Below, one piece after another: positions 14,741 through 22,682 of a stretch of 35,341 nt of DNA (its first letter is position 1; each line of letters starts with the position of its first letter). Location: the NCBI GenBank assembly GCA_900770285.1, contig CAAGJO010000011.1, positions 1 through 35,341 of the forward strand, in the 5' to 3' direction. Below the pieces are notes generated by a model. That model ran no database searches and was not told where the DNA came from. It was given only the letters and a program-made list of their open reading frames with translations. This DNA comes from Oscillospiraceae bacterium. Its GTDB lineage: Bacteria; Bacillota; Clostridia; Oscillospirales; Ruminococcaceae. A program made the position numbers and the translations under genes.

Positions 14741-16035
14741 GTATCTTTAAAGCCTCCTCCTTGTGATGAGTTTACAACGAATGAATCGGGATTCCTTGAA
14801 AACCTCGTAAGACCGCTTGCCCATACACGAGTTGTTTCTCCTGAAAGCACAAATGCCCGCAAATCAGCCTTACGCATTACGGTTTCATTGCCGTCCATAA
14901 CCGGCAGGTCAATGAAGTCGATAACTTCTTGTGCAATAAACCGCCGTGATTCTTCAGTTATAAGTTTACGCCATTTTTCCAGTTCTTCAGCTGTCATATC
15001 CCGTCCGAATACAACTCCGTAGCCTCCTGCCTCAGATACATCTTTAATAACAAGCTTATCCAGGTTATCAAGGACATATTTTCTGTCCTCGTCATAGAAT
15101 GGAAGGTATGTGGGAGCATTCAGAAGTATAGGTTCTTCACCCAGATAGTATTTTATCATCTTTGGAACAAAGTAATAAATACCCTTATCATCAGCAACTC
15201 CATTACCGGGAGCATTCATGATAGCTACATTTCCCGCACGGTATGCGTCCATTAAATGCGGTACGCCTATAAGAGATTCAGGAAGGAATGTCAACGGGTC
15301 AAGATACTCATCGGCAATTCTTCTGTAAAGAGTTCCTACACGGGTTTTGCCGCCGTCAAAATCTTTCATGTAGAGAATATTGTTCTCAACAAACAGGTCT
15401 GAGTTTTCAATCAGCACAGCGCCTGTTTTTTCGGCTAAATATGAATGCTCAAAATATGCTGCGTTATATCTGCCCGGAGTAAGTATTGCATTGATACCGC
15501 CGCAGTTAACATAATCCATAGTGCTTTTCAGAAGCTTTGCATAGTTGCGGTTATCGGCGATCTTATTGTCCTGAAATGCCCAGGGACTTGCCATTCTGCA
15601 AAGTTCACGGGCAATAAGGGGATAGGATGCCCCTGACGGAATACGCAGGTTATCCTCAAGGATATACCATGTACCGTCCTTTGCTTGAACAAGATCTATA
15701 CCTGAAATATGGCTGAATATTTCTTTTGGAGGAACAATTCCGTCACAGGGTGCAAGGCAGCCTTTTGAGATGAACACAAATTCTTCAGGAATTACTTTAT
15801 CACGGATAATTTTTTTATCGGTATAAATATCCTTTAAAAACAAATTTAAAGCATTTACACGCTGTATAAGTCCTTTTTCAATATGAGCGAAATCGTCAGC
15901 GGTAATTATTCTTGGAATAGCGTCAAAGGGAAACAGCTGTTCTTTAAATGTGCCGTTTTTGTAAATTCCGAATTTTACGCCGTACCTTGCAAGTAAATTA
16001 TTGATTTCCTGCGAATTGGCAACTGGTGTATTCAT
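14722..16035 (-). CDS. Circularly permuted ATP-grasp ligase (type 2)
   Basis: 437-residue enzyme of the circularly permuted ATP-grasp family (COG2308). Family blocks are FPFDAIPRII and GLIQRVNALNLFLKDIY near the N terminus, EDNLRIPSGASYP, MNAPGNGVADDKG, VIKDVSEAGGYGV and the C-terminal PDSFVVNSSQGGGFKDTWV. By family it should couple ATP hydrolysis to forming a peptide-like amide bond; acceptor and donor are unknown. ATG 16035 is preferred over the ATG three codons upstream because GGGAG sits 9 bases before it and directly abuts the earlier one. It heads the overlapping trio with alpha-E and transglutaminase. A terminator-like hairpin lies in its leader. Confidence 0.9.
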   Translation of the reverse strand: MNTPVANSQEINNLLARYGVKFGIYKNGTFKEQLFPFDAIPRIITADDFAHIEKGLIQRVNALNLFLKDIYTDKKIIRDKVIPEEFVFISKGCLAPCDGIVPPKEIFSHISGIDLVQAKDGTWYILEDNLRIPSGASYPLIARELCRMASPWAFQDNKIADNRNYAKLLKSTMDYVNCGGINAILTPGRYNAAYFEHSYLAEKTGAVLIENSDLFVENNILYMKDFDGGKTRVGTLYRRIADEYLDPLTFLPESLIGVPHLMDAYRAGNVAIMNAPGNGVADDKGIYYFVPKMIKYYLGEEPILLNAPTYLPFYDEDRKYVLDNLDKLVIKDVSEAGGYGVVFGRDMTAEELEKWRKLITEESRRFIAQEVIDFIDLPVMDGNETVMRKADLRAFVLSGETTRVWASGLTRFSRNPDSFVVNSSQGGGFKDTWVMLH

Positions 16036-16052
16036 TTGTATCATCTCCCACT

Positions 16053-16091
16053 AAAAATAAAAACAAGGGAGCTTTTAGATAAGCTCCCTTG
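16053..16091 (-). terminator. Terminator-like hairpin in the leader of the ATP-grasp operon
   Basis: Read on the minus strand, a perfect 11-bp stem CAAGGGAGCTT/AAGCTCCCTTG with a 6-base loop is followed by TTTTTATTTTT. It ends 18 bases before the start codon at 16035. It could be the distal terminator of the leucine-rich-repeat gene upstream or an attenuator for the operon. Confidence 0.75.
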
Positions 16092-16101
16092 CTATGATTT
16101 A

Positions 16102-16130
16102 AGTTTACCATATTAATATACGTTTGTAAA
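16102..16130 (-). promoter_or_regulatory. Candidate promoter of the ATP-grasp operon
   Basis: On the minus strand TTTACA (16130-16125) is followed after exactly 17 bases by TAAACT (16107-16102). The predicted RNA would start near 16095, immediately before the terminator-like hairpin. Confidence 0.4.
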
Positions 16131-16275
16131 TAGTGAAGTTTTGAATTTTTTGTAAATAAAATATTCATTATTTTGTTTACATTTCATTATTATTCCTTGA
16201 TTATTTAACATTGTATGAATTAGGTTGCATGATGAGTAGGTTTGAAAATTCATTTTGCAATGTTTTCAGGAATGT

Positions 16276-16297
16276 GGGCAGAGTTTTTTCTCTGCCC
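16276..16297 (-). terminator. Hairpin after the leucine-rich-repeat gene
   Basis: Perfect 8-bp stem GGGCAGAG/CTCTGCCC with a 6-base loop, 30 bases past the stop codon on the minus strand. There is no T tract on either side, so it may stabilise the RNA end more than terminate. Confidence 0.4.
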
Positions 16298-16326
16298 TGA
16301 TATTGTACACAAGCCTTTAAAAACAT

Positions 16327-17907
16327 TTATTTTATTTTAATGCTCTTGGTTATAAATGCTCCGTAATATGTTTTTCCGCCGTAAGAGCGATAAGCTCTGA
16401 CTGTAAAATAGTACGTCTTACCTTTTGTAAGTCCTGATTTTGTATAGCTTGTACCTTTTGTAGCAGCAAGTCCAATCCAATTACCATTTGCACTTGTTTT
16501 ATAATATACCTTATAACCAGTTGCTCCGGTAACCTTGTTCCACTTTAATGTTGCACTTTTTTTAGCTGAAGTTACCTGAGCGTTTACTGTTGCAGGATCT
16601 GTTGAAATTGTTACACTTGTATAACTGTTGCTGAAATAGCTCTTGCTGCCGTATTTCTTATATGCTCTTACTGCGAACTTATAGCCTGTTCCGCTCTTAA
16701 GATTATTTACTGTATAAGAATTGCCGCTTAATACTTTGAGCATTTTCCAGCTGCCGTTTGAATTTATGTATACTGCATAGCCGTTTACGTCGTTTACTTT
16801 ATCCCATGTCAGTTTTACTGAAGAAGATGAAGACTCAGCTTTCAGACCACTGACATTTGCAGGAGCCTTTGCTCCGATTATATCATAAGAAACTTTATTT
16901 CTTATAGCATATTTTTCTGCGGCTGAACCGGCATAACATCTGATTTTACAACCGGACATTTTAATATCGTTTGCAGAGAAAAAGTCAAAAATATCATTCT
17001 TAAAACCGTAAGCATGGTCGCCGATAGTTTTAACTGTAGCAGGGATTGTAAGGGTCTTTAATTTTGTACAGCCGTTGAACACCTTGGAATCAATATTTGT
17101 AACACTTGCAGGGATTGTTAAATTTTGTAAGCTTTCGCAGCCCTTAAACAAGCCTGTCTTTGTTCTGGTATTGGTTGTTCTCAGGGTAGTAATGTTGTTG
17201 GAAAGTTTAACATCAGTCAGCTTTGTGCAGTATGCAAAGCATCCGCCGGCAAGAGTTTTTACGCTGTCGCTCATAACTACTTTTTTTAAGCCTATACAGC
17301 TGCTAAACGCACAAGTTCCTATTAATGTAACGCTGTCGGGTATTGTAACCTTAGTCATATATCTGTTGCTTGCAAATGCATAGGCCAGAATTTGTGTTAC
17401 ATTACTTGGAACGGTAACTTCGCCCTTAGCATTTTTGGCGGAAACCAGTGCATTATTTACAATTACGAAAGTATTCTTTGCCTGCTGATTCTTCAACCAC
17501 TGAGTACCGTCAAAGGGCCAGAGTCCGAAATTTTTCAAAGTTGAAGGAATAGTGATATTTGCAAGATTTTGGCATCCTGTAAAAGCTTGTCTGCCAATAG
17601 TACTCAGTTTTGAACTGAGTTTAATGGATTTCAGGTTAGTGCAGTTCTGAAATGCATAATCTCCGATAATTAAAACATCTTTGCCGTTGATTTTGTCAGG
17701 CATTGTGACATTGCTGTCTTTGCCTTTATATTTTGTTATCTTGACAGAACGTGAGCCGTAATTAGTATATTCATAATTTTGGTATGTTGCTGCTTCGGCT
17801 GTAATGGTACTGCTGGCAAAAAGTGAACCGGCATTTTCAATTGCAGGAACTGCCATTGCACTTAAAGCCAATGTTAATGATAATGCTGTAGCTATAATCT
17901 TTTTCAT
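16327..17907 (-). CDS. Secreted BspA-like leucine-rich-repeat protein with two FN3 domains
   Basis: 526-residue secreted protein. The start is ATG 17907, with TTTTGGAGG before it and a signal peptide right after (MKKIIATALSLTLALSAMA, cleavage near AEAA); the upstream in-frame stretch is leader. Residues ~50-330 hold BspA/LRR_5 repeats such as IGDYAFQNCTNLKSIKLS and LIGTCAFSSCIGLKKVVM. Two fibronectin type III domains fill the last ~190 residues (APANVSGLKA onward, then TVNAQVTSAKKSATLKWNKV). No sortase motif, SLH or dockerin is seen, so how it stays on the cell is unclear. BspA-like proteins are usually adhesins; the ligand here is unknown. A near-consensus promoter precedes it. Confidence 0.9.
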   Translation of the reverse strand: MKKIIATALSLTLALSAMAVPAIENAGSLFASSTITAEAATYQNYEYTNYGSRSVKITKYKGKDSNVTMPDKINGKDVLIIGDYAFQNCTNLKSIKLSSKLSTIGRQAFTGCQNLANITIPSTLKNFGLWPFDGTQWLKNQQAKNTFVIVNNALVSAKNAKGEVTVPSNVTQILAYAFASNRYMTKVTIPDSVTLIGTCAFSSCIGLKKVVMSDSVKTLAGGCFAYCTKLTDVKLSNNITTLRTTNTRTKTGLFKGCESLQNLTIPASVTNIDSKVFNGCTKLKTLTIPATVKTIGDHAYGFKNDIFDFFSANDIKMSGCKIRCYAGSAAEKYAIRNKVSYDIIGAKAPANVSGLKAESSSSSVKLTWDKVNDVNGYAVYINSNGSWKMLKVLSGNSYTVNNLKSGTGYKFAVRAYKKYGSKSYFSNSYTSVTISTDPATVNAQVTSAKKSATLKWNKVTGATGYKVYYKTSANGNWIGLAATKGTSYTKSGLTKGKTYYFTVRAYRSYGGKTYYGAFITKSIKIK

Positions 17908-17952
17908 AACGATGCCTCCAAAATAAATAGATTTATCGGATTTGCTAAGTAT

Positions 17953-17981
17953 ATTATAGCTCTTTCGATATAATTTGTCAA
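17953..17981 (-). promoter_or_regulatory. Consensus promoter of the BspA-like gene
   Basis: On the minus strand a perfect TTGACA and a perfect TATAAT are separated by 17 bases. Transcription should begin near 17945, about 40 bases before the start codon. Confidence 0.85.
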
Positions 17982-18053
17982 CAGACTGCAAAAACTTTCG
18001 TATAAATATACAAAAATAATGTGACATTATTGTGAATTAATCAAATCTGCTCG

Positions 18054-18094
18054 GACAGAAAAAGGAAGAAAATCCAGTACGCAGTTTTTCTGTC
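18054..18094. other. 10-bp perfect inverted repeat in an intergenic gap
   Basis: GACAGAAAAA (18054-18063) and TTTTTCTGTC (18085-18094) can form a stem with a 21-base loop. It lies between the divergent BspA-like gene and the small Cys protein gene. A 15-base match (ATTAATCAAATCTGC) to the left-edge repeat lies just before it. No T tract follows; the role is unknown. Confidence 0.4.
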
Positions 18095-18274
18095 AGCAAG
18101 AAACAGCAAAAAATATTCAATTATTATAAAATTTTCACTGCTGAAATTCAAAGTAATATCTCATTCTCGATTATCTTGATCAATTAATTTTTATCTGCTG
18201 AATTTTCATGAATACTGCCGTTAACAGTAACATTCAGGTAAATTTTATCATATTATAAAAAGGGTGGTGAAAAC

Positions 18275-18475
18275 ATGAAAGAGAAAAAATGCAACTGCGT
18301 AGAGTTCAACATCTATGTTGAGTGTGAAAAAAACAATAAGCCTGAGCCTCCATATTCTCCATGTGAAGCAGCTGAAAAAGGCGAGCATGACAAGGATAAA
18401 GACAAAGATGATTCCTGCGTTAAAATCAATCTATATGTAGACTGCGGCAAGGAATGTCACAAATTTACTATCTAA
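18275..18475 (+). CDS. Small acidic protein with two Cys-bounded repeats
   Basis: 66-residue protein of unknown function. It contains two copies of a ten-residue unit, CVEFNIYVEC near residue 8 and CVKINLYVDC near residue 48, joined by a charged linker rich in Lys, Asp and Glu (KDKDKDD). Each unit is a short beta-strand-like segment bounded by Cys, so a Cys-linked hairpin or metal-binding pair is possible. AGGGTGGTG precedes the ATG at good spacing, which supports translation. No signal peptide or membrane segment is seen. A weak hairpin (18484-18509) follows. I recognise no family; a small hypothetical protein is the safe call. Confidence 0.65.
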   Translation: MKEKKCNCVEFNIYVECEKNNKPEPPYSPCEAAEKGEHDKDKDKDDSCVKINLYVDCGKECHKFTI

Positions 18476-18573
18476 AAGTAATGATGACCGTCACTAATCT
18501 GGCGGTCATTTCAGTCTGCCGCAAAATAGCTATAGCAATCGTGTTATTATCAACATAATTTCCACCAAAACAA

Positions 18574-18610
18574 AAATACAGCAGATGATATTTTACCACC
18601 TGCTGTATTT
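18574..18610. terminator. Hairpin terminator, either strand
   Basis: An 11-bp stem AAATACAGCAG/CTGCTGTATTT is followed by TATTG on the plus strand and by TTGTTTTGG on the minus strand. It could end the small protein transcript or read-through from the tRNA gene. Confidence 0.6.
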
Positions 18611-18710
18611 TATTGTATCTTATTTAAAATATGTCAATGCAATTACGTCGCCTTTATGTCGCCAACTCAAAAAATCTCATATATTTTACATTGAACTTTT
18701 GATAAAAGAA

Positions 18711-18743
18711 AAAACCTCGCAAACTCATTGTTTACGAGGTTTT
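18711..18743 (-). terminator. Terminator of the tRNA-Ser gene
   Basis: On the minus strand AAAACCTCG pairs with CGAGGTTTT across a 15-base loop, and a run of T follows. It begins 3 bases after the encoded CCA of the tRNA. Confidence 0.75.
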
Positions 18744-18745
18744 CA

Positions 18746-18838
18746 TGGCGGAGAAGGAGGGATTCGAACCCTCGATGAGCTATCAACCCATACACGAGTT
18801 CCAGTCGTGCGCCATAAACCGGACTAGGCGACTTCTCC
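18746..18838 (-). tRNA. tRNA-Ser(GGA)
   Basis: 93-base class II tRNA with encoded CCA. The acceptor stem is GGAGAAG/CTTCTCC, the anticodon stem CACGA/TCGTG encloses CTGGAAC (anticodon GGA, reading UCC/UCU), there is a long variable arm, and the T-arm carries GGTTCGAATCC. The discriminator base is G, as expected for serine. Confidence 0.96.
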
Positions 18839-19200
18839 AGCAACTTTGTTATTATATCATAAATTTTCATTGATGTCAATAACTTTTTAAATAAAAATGT
18901 ATGATTCTGAATTGCAATATAAAATCACCAATTTGATATTATAATTGAAAAGTAAGAGCATGTATCTCAATAATAGCTTACATAAATAGAATTATTCCGA
19001 AAAGCAGCAATTTGCTGCATATATAGATTTTGGCATAAATGGGTTTTAGTGTTTTTACCAAAATCTATTGCAAAATAAACTCAGATATGGAATCCTAATA
19101 ATAGGATATATGATTGATTTGAATAATCTGGGAATAGTCGCACTTCACTTCTAATATATCTACATTTTAATTAACTTTTATCAAAATAGGAGCAGTTTAT
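18839..19200. other. 362-base gap upstream of the eroded operon
   Basis: AT-rich, with no ORF. It holds an 11-bp inverted repeat (19023-19033 with 19058-19068), a near-palindrome GCAGCAATTTGCTGC (19003-19017) and a small ATCCTA/TAGGAT stem near 19093-19108. AGGAGC near 19190 is the ribosome-binding site of the ORF at 19201. No clear promoter is seen. Confidence 0.5.
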
Positions 19201-19500
19201 ATGAATTCATATAATTGTGCATTTTTATTTAATGGAATTGGAACAAAACCGGAACGACTGCGTGAGTTTATGTCTTCCCGGGATCGCAGCCGCTATGATA
19301 CTTATATACATGATGTGTTTAAAAAATACGGTCTGAATCCCTGCGTATCTGAAAATGCAGAAATAGACCGCTTGATTGCAGGAGCACTTACATCGGCAAT
19401 TGCTGATCGTGTAGTATTTGAATCTTATCTGGATAAAGGCATCGTTCCTGATATCGGGTGCGGCTATAGCTCAGGACTGACTAATGTGTCTCAGCGGTGA
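19201..19500 (+). pseudogene. FabD-like acyltransferase, 5' fragment
   Basis: 99 codons resembling the start of malonyl-CoA:ACP transacylases: YNCAFLFNGIGT matches the opening F-x-F-x-G-x-G of the family, and DIGCGYSSGL matches the nucleophile elbow G-x-S-x-G. Normal family members run to ~300 residues. Here the homology ends just after the elbow at about 19478, and the frame closes at 19500. The sequence that follows is the C terminus of an enoyl-CoA hydratase in another frame, so a deletion joined two genes. It has a ribosome-binding site (AGGAGC) but cannot make a complete acyltransferase. Confidence 0.7.
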
Positions 19501-19738
19501 GATGCTCTCAGCATCAGATGCAGAGAAATGCGGACTTGTGACCGCTGTTGCGGAAACAGACTGCCTGACAGAAGCCAAGGAATTTGTAAAAACGCTCACT
19601 GCGGACAAAACAATTTTGCAGGTACGCAGTATCGTGGATACTATTAACAGAGCGCAAAGGGGAGAAACTGATCCCTCAAAGGGAAAATTTGAAGCCGTTC
19701 TTCAGGAAATACTGGATAAGAAGGTTGAAACTGACTGA
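19484..19738 (+). pseudogene. Enoyl-CoA hydratase/isomerase, 3' fragment
   Basis: 84 codons matching the C-terminal third of crotonase-family proteins: LSGEMLSASDAEKCGLVTAV corresponds to the L-T-G-x-x-x-x-A-x-E-A-x-x-x-G-L-V block, followed by a helical tail. The active-site N-terminal two thirds are missing. It is in the +1 frame relative to the FabD-like fragment and overlaps it by 17 bases, so the junction sits near 19478-19483. The nominal ATG has no ribosome-binding site of its own. I regard it as a deletion scar. Confidence 0.7.
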
Positions 19739-19796
19739 CAGATGTGTTCCGAAAGCGGTTAAGTAAACATATGAAATTTTCAGTTCGGGCACATCA

Positions 19797-20207
19797 ATGA
19801 CCGGTCATCAGCCTCACCCCGGAACAGGCCGTACAATGATGGGGGAAATTGTTGAAAAAATTGATATTGAATCAGTGCTGAAAGGTGTTGGTGTAACGGC
19901 GGTTGAGACTGTAGATCCAATGAATCTGCAGCAAGCAGTTGAATGTGTTAATCGTATATCGGCATTGAACGGCGTGAAAGCGATTATATTCAAATCTCCA
20001 TGTGCCGTACTGGAAAAACCTGCACCTGCACCAAAGATTGATAAGCAGAAATGTATCCAGTGTAAAAAATGTATTCGGGAACTTGGCTGTCCGGGAATTG
20101 TAATTTCCAATGGCACAGTTGAAATCGATTCTTCACTTTGTAACGGATGCGGTTTATGTGCTCAGATTTGTCCGGTTCATGCGATAGGGGGCGGAGAAAA
20201 TGAATAA
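19797..20207 (+). pseudogene. iorA: Indolepyruvate:ferredoxin oxidoreductase alpha subunit, C-terminal fragment
   Basis: 136 codons equal to the last quarter of IorA. MTGHQPHPGTG is the family's TPP-domain block, which normally lies near residue 420 of ~590. After it come the domain linker and a 2[4Fe-4S] ferredoxin domain with CIQCKKCIRELGCP and CNGCGLCAQICP. All eight cluster Cys residues are intact. The N-terminal pyrimidine-binding and most of the TPP-binding parts are absent, and the frame is closed at 19764, so a second deletion junction lies near 19780. It overlaps iorB by 8 bases. It could still make a free ferredoxin-like protein, but it cannot be a working oxidoreductase subunit. 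Confidence 0.75.
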
Positions 20208-20772
20208 AAACATTTTGCTTTGCGGTGTCGGAGGACAAGGTATTGTGTTAACTTCCAAACTTATTGCAGCGTCCGCTATGAAAAAAGGATTGTCTGTTAT
20301 GAGTGCCGAGACAATCGGTATGGCACAAAAGGGAGGAAGTGTATTCAGCTTTCTTCGTATGGGAGAAAATCTGCACTGTCCAATGTTTGGCAAAGGCTCT
20401 GCGGACCTTATCATTGGATTTGAACCGTCAGAGGCTGTAAGAATGCTGCCGTATCTGAAAAAAGACGGATGTATTGTTGTCAATACTCATGCAGTAAAAC
20501 CTGTTACAGCTTCTTTAAAAGGCTCGTCTTATAATGGTGAAGAAATGATAGATTATCTGAGGGAAAAGACAAATCATTTGATTTTAATGGACGGTGACAA
20601 GGCATGCACGGAAATAGGTTCGCCGAAAGTGCTGAATATGGTCATGCTTGGATTTGCTATAAACAGCGGCGTTCTGCCGTTATCTATTGAAGATGTAGAG
20701 TGTGCGATGAAAGAAACGGTCAAACCGCAATTTTATGAATTAAACAGCAAAGCTCTGCGCTATGAGATCTGA
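20200..20772 (+). CDS. iorB: Indolepyruvate:ferredoxin oxidoreductase beta subunit
   Basis: 190-residue protein of about the usual full length for IorB. The start NILLCGVGGQGIVLTSKLIA is the gamma-type domain of 2-oxoacid:ferredoxin oxidoreductases, with G-V-G-G-Q-G binding the cofactor region. The block MSAETIGMAQKGGSV is also conserved. With an intact IorA it would oxidise aryl-2-oxoacids to aryl-acetyl-CoA. Here its partner is truncated, so it may be a leftover on the way to decay. The ATG sits within the iorA end, with GGGGGCGGAG upstream. The downstream gene is a phenylacetate-CoA ligase remnant, consistent with aryl-acid metabolism. Confidence 0.85.
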   Translation: MNKNILLCGVGGQGIVLTSKLIAASAMKKGLSVMSAETIGMAQKGGSVFSFLRMGENLHCPMFGKGSADLIIGFEPSEAVRMLPYLKKDGCIVVNTHAVKPVTASLKGSSYNGEEMIDYLREKTNHLILMDGDKACTEIGSPKVLNMVMLGFAINSGVLPLSIEDVECAMKETVKPQFYELNSKALRYEI

Positions 20773-20791
20773 TTCAGAAAGGAATAAGAAG

Positions 20792-21646
20792 ATGGAAATA
20801 TCAAAAATTCAGATTGAACAGGTTAACAGCAGAATAAAAGCCCTGATTGCCTCAGATAGTTTTTATGGAAAGAAGCTGAAATCTATCGGGGTTACAGAGA
20901 TTAATTCTGCAGAGGAATTTAAGAAACTTCCTTTTTCTGAGAAAAAGGATCTTCGTGACGCATATCCACTGGGATTGATGACTGCCCCGGAGAAAGATAT
21001 TGTCAGAATTCATTCTTCGTCGGGTACAACAGGTACACCGGTTGTAATTCCATATACAGCCAAGGATGTTGATGACTGGGCTGTTCAATTCAAGCGCTGC
21101 TATGAAATGGCGGGAATTACCAACATGGATCGTATTCAGATTACGCCGGGATACGGTCGGTGGACAGCAGGAATAGGTTTTCAGAATGGTGCAGAAAAAC
21201 TGGGTGCGATGGCTATTCCTATGGGACCGGGCAACAAAGAAAAACAGCTGGAAATGATGCAGTGTATGAAGAGTACTGTACTTTGTTCCACATCATCCTA
21301 TGCGCTTCTTTTAGCAGAAGAGATTCAGAAGAGAGGAATCAAAGATAAGATTTATCTTAAAAAAGGCGTAAATGTATTCCCGAGTCAGATAGAAGAAGTA
21401 CTTAATGAATTTTCAGAAACCTCCAGCGAATACCAAATCCGTATTTCCCATTTGGACGGCAGAGATACCATGCGTATTTATGTAGAGTCAGGCGGTGAAG
21501 TAAGCTTTGATGATTTAGGCCATAGAATTTCTGAAAAGGTAAAAAGTCGAATTGGATTCACACCTATCGTAAAGGTTGTAGAGGTTGGTGTTTTGCCCAG
21601 AAGCACAAAAAAGACTGCAAGAGTAATTGATGAACGTTATAATTAA
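20792..21646 (+). pseudogene. Phenylacetate-CoA ligase with large internal deletion
   Basis: 284 codons are open, against ~430 in normal PaaK enzymes. The first ~190 residues are standard (IHSSSGTTGTPVVIPYT is the phosphate loop of adenylate-forming enzymes). The last ~100 residues are the standard C-terminal domain (GVNVFPSQIEEVL onward, ending TARVIDERYN). Between EEIQKRGIKDKI and KKGVNVFPSQ about 140 residues are missing in frame, including the Y-G-x-S/T-E block and adenylate-binding part. AAAGGA lies 9 bases before ATG 20792. It is unlikely to activate aryl acids. A strong terminator follows at 21653. Confidence 0.82.
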
Positions 21647-21652
21647 CAAGAA

Positions 21653-21699
21653 AGCGTTGGTTATCTTAAATAGATAATCAACGCTATTGTTTATATTTT
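21653..21699 (+). terminator. Terminator after the eroded operon
   Basis: A 14-bp stem AGCGTTGGTTATCT/AGATAATCAACGCT (one G-U) with a 5-base loop is followed by ATTGTTTATATTTT. Confidence 0.8.
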
Positions 21700-21716
21700 C
21701 ATAGCTGGGCAATTAA

Positions 21717-22649
21717 TTAAACATTAACTTCCTTAGCGATAATCTCGTCTTTTCTCTTAAGCAAATCATCCGAGAAAAGCTGAGCTTCAACATTTTCAAA
21801 GCCAAGTCTTTCAATGGTATCAGCAAATCTTTCGCCTTTAATGCCCTGATCTTTGAACAAAAGCAAAGACTTTTCCACAATATTCATAACTTCTTCACGG
21901 TCAGTCAGAATCTTAGAGAGAGTATGAGCTTTAGCAGTACGCTTTCCCCAGCGTCCGCCAAGATATATTTTATATCCATTAGTATAGTTGTCATAGGCCT
22001 TAAATGGGCATTTATTCATACATCTTCCGCAATGATTGCATTTTTCTTCATCAAAAGAAACCTTGCCGTCAACCACTTTTGAGGCCTTTATCGGACAGGC
22101 TTTTTCAATTTGACATATCCGGCATCCACGGCATTTAGAGGTATCAACAGTCGGAACACGCTGACCGATAATTCCAATATCGTTAAGGTTTGGCTTTACG
22201 CAATTATTCGGGCATCCGCCAACGGCAATTTTAAATTTGTGCGGAAATCTGACATCTTTATAGCCATTGAAAAATCTCTCATGGATTTCCTGTGAAACGG
22301 CAAAAGTATCAATAAGACCAAATTTACATGTTGTACCCTTGCAGGAAACAATAGGTCTTACAGCAGCAGTTGTTCCGCCCATATCCAAATTATGTTCAGC
22401 CATAAAATCAATAAGAGGCTGAATATTTTCGTAAGGCACGCCCTGAATTTCCATAGTCATTCTGGTTGTAAGGGTGATTTCTCCCGAACCGAATTTCTTT
22501 GCTCCTTCTGAAACGGCAGCGCATTCTTCAGCGGTTATTTTTCCGTTTCTTGTTATAACACGTCCATTAAATTTATCTTCGGTATTTTTGTCATGAAGAA
22601 ATCCCAAAGCTTTTACTCTTGCAATTTCGTCATTTGAGATTTTAGCCAT
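21717..22649 (-). CDS. Siroheme/[4Fe-4S] reductase, nitrite/sulfite reductase family
   Basis: 310-residue, probably cytoplasmic redox enzyme. An N-terminal ferredoxin-like half-domain (residues ~45-105) precedes the siroheme-iron-sulfur ligand motifs CKGTTCKFG and GGCPNNCVKP, where four Cys bind the coupled cluster. A 2[4Fe-4S] ferredoxin insert follows with CRGCRICQIEKACP and CNHCGRCMNKCPF. The order resembles AsrC-like anaerobic sulfite reductase and small clostridial siroheme proteins. No AsrA/AsrB or siroheme synthesis genes are nearby, so sulfite, nitrite or another acceptor cannot be chosen. It is monocistronic, with a near-consensus promoter and AAAGGA before the ATG. Confidence 0.85.
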   Translation of the reverse strand: MAKISNDEIARVKALGFLHDKNTEDKFNGRVITRNGKITAEECAAVSEGAKKFGSGEITLTTRMTMEIQGVPYENIQPLIDFMAEHNLDMGGTTAAVRPIVSCKGTTCKFGLIDTFAVSQEIHERFFNGYKDVRFPHKFKIAVGGCPNNCVKPNLNDIGIIGQRVPTVDTSKCRGCRICQIEKACPIKASKVVDGKVSFDEEKCNHCGRCMNKCPFKAYDNYTNGYKIYLGGRWGKRTAKAHTLSKILTDREEVMNIVEKSLLLFKDQGIKGERFADTIERLGFENVEAQLFSDDLLKRKDEIIAKEVNV

Positions 22650-22682
22650 ATTTCAGCATCCTTTCAGTAGTAATCACTAAGC

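Noticed and set aside
18034..18050. Match of 15 bases (ATTAATCAAATCTGC) to the left-edge repeat
   Set aside because: It is too short and AT-rich, and similarity stops at once on the 3' side, so chance cannot be excluded.
18585..18827. 80-codon ORF ending GGEGGIRTLDELSTHTRVPVV...
   Set aside because: This is the familiar spurious translation of an antisense tRNA-Ser gene.
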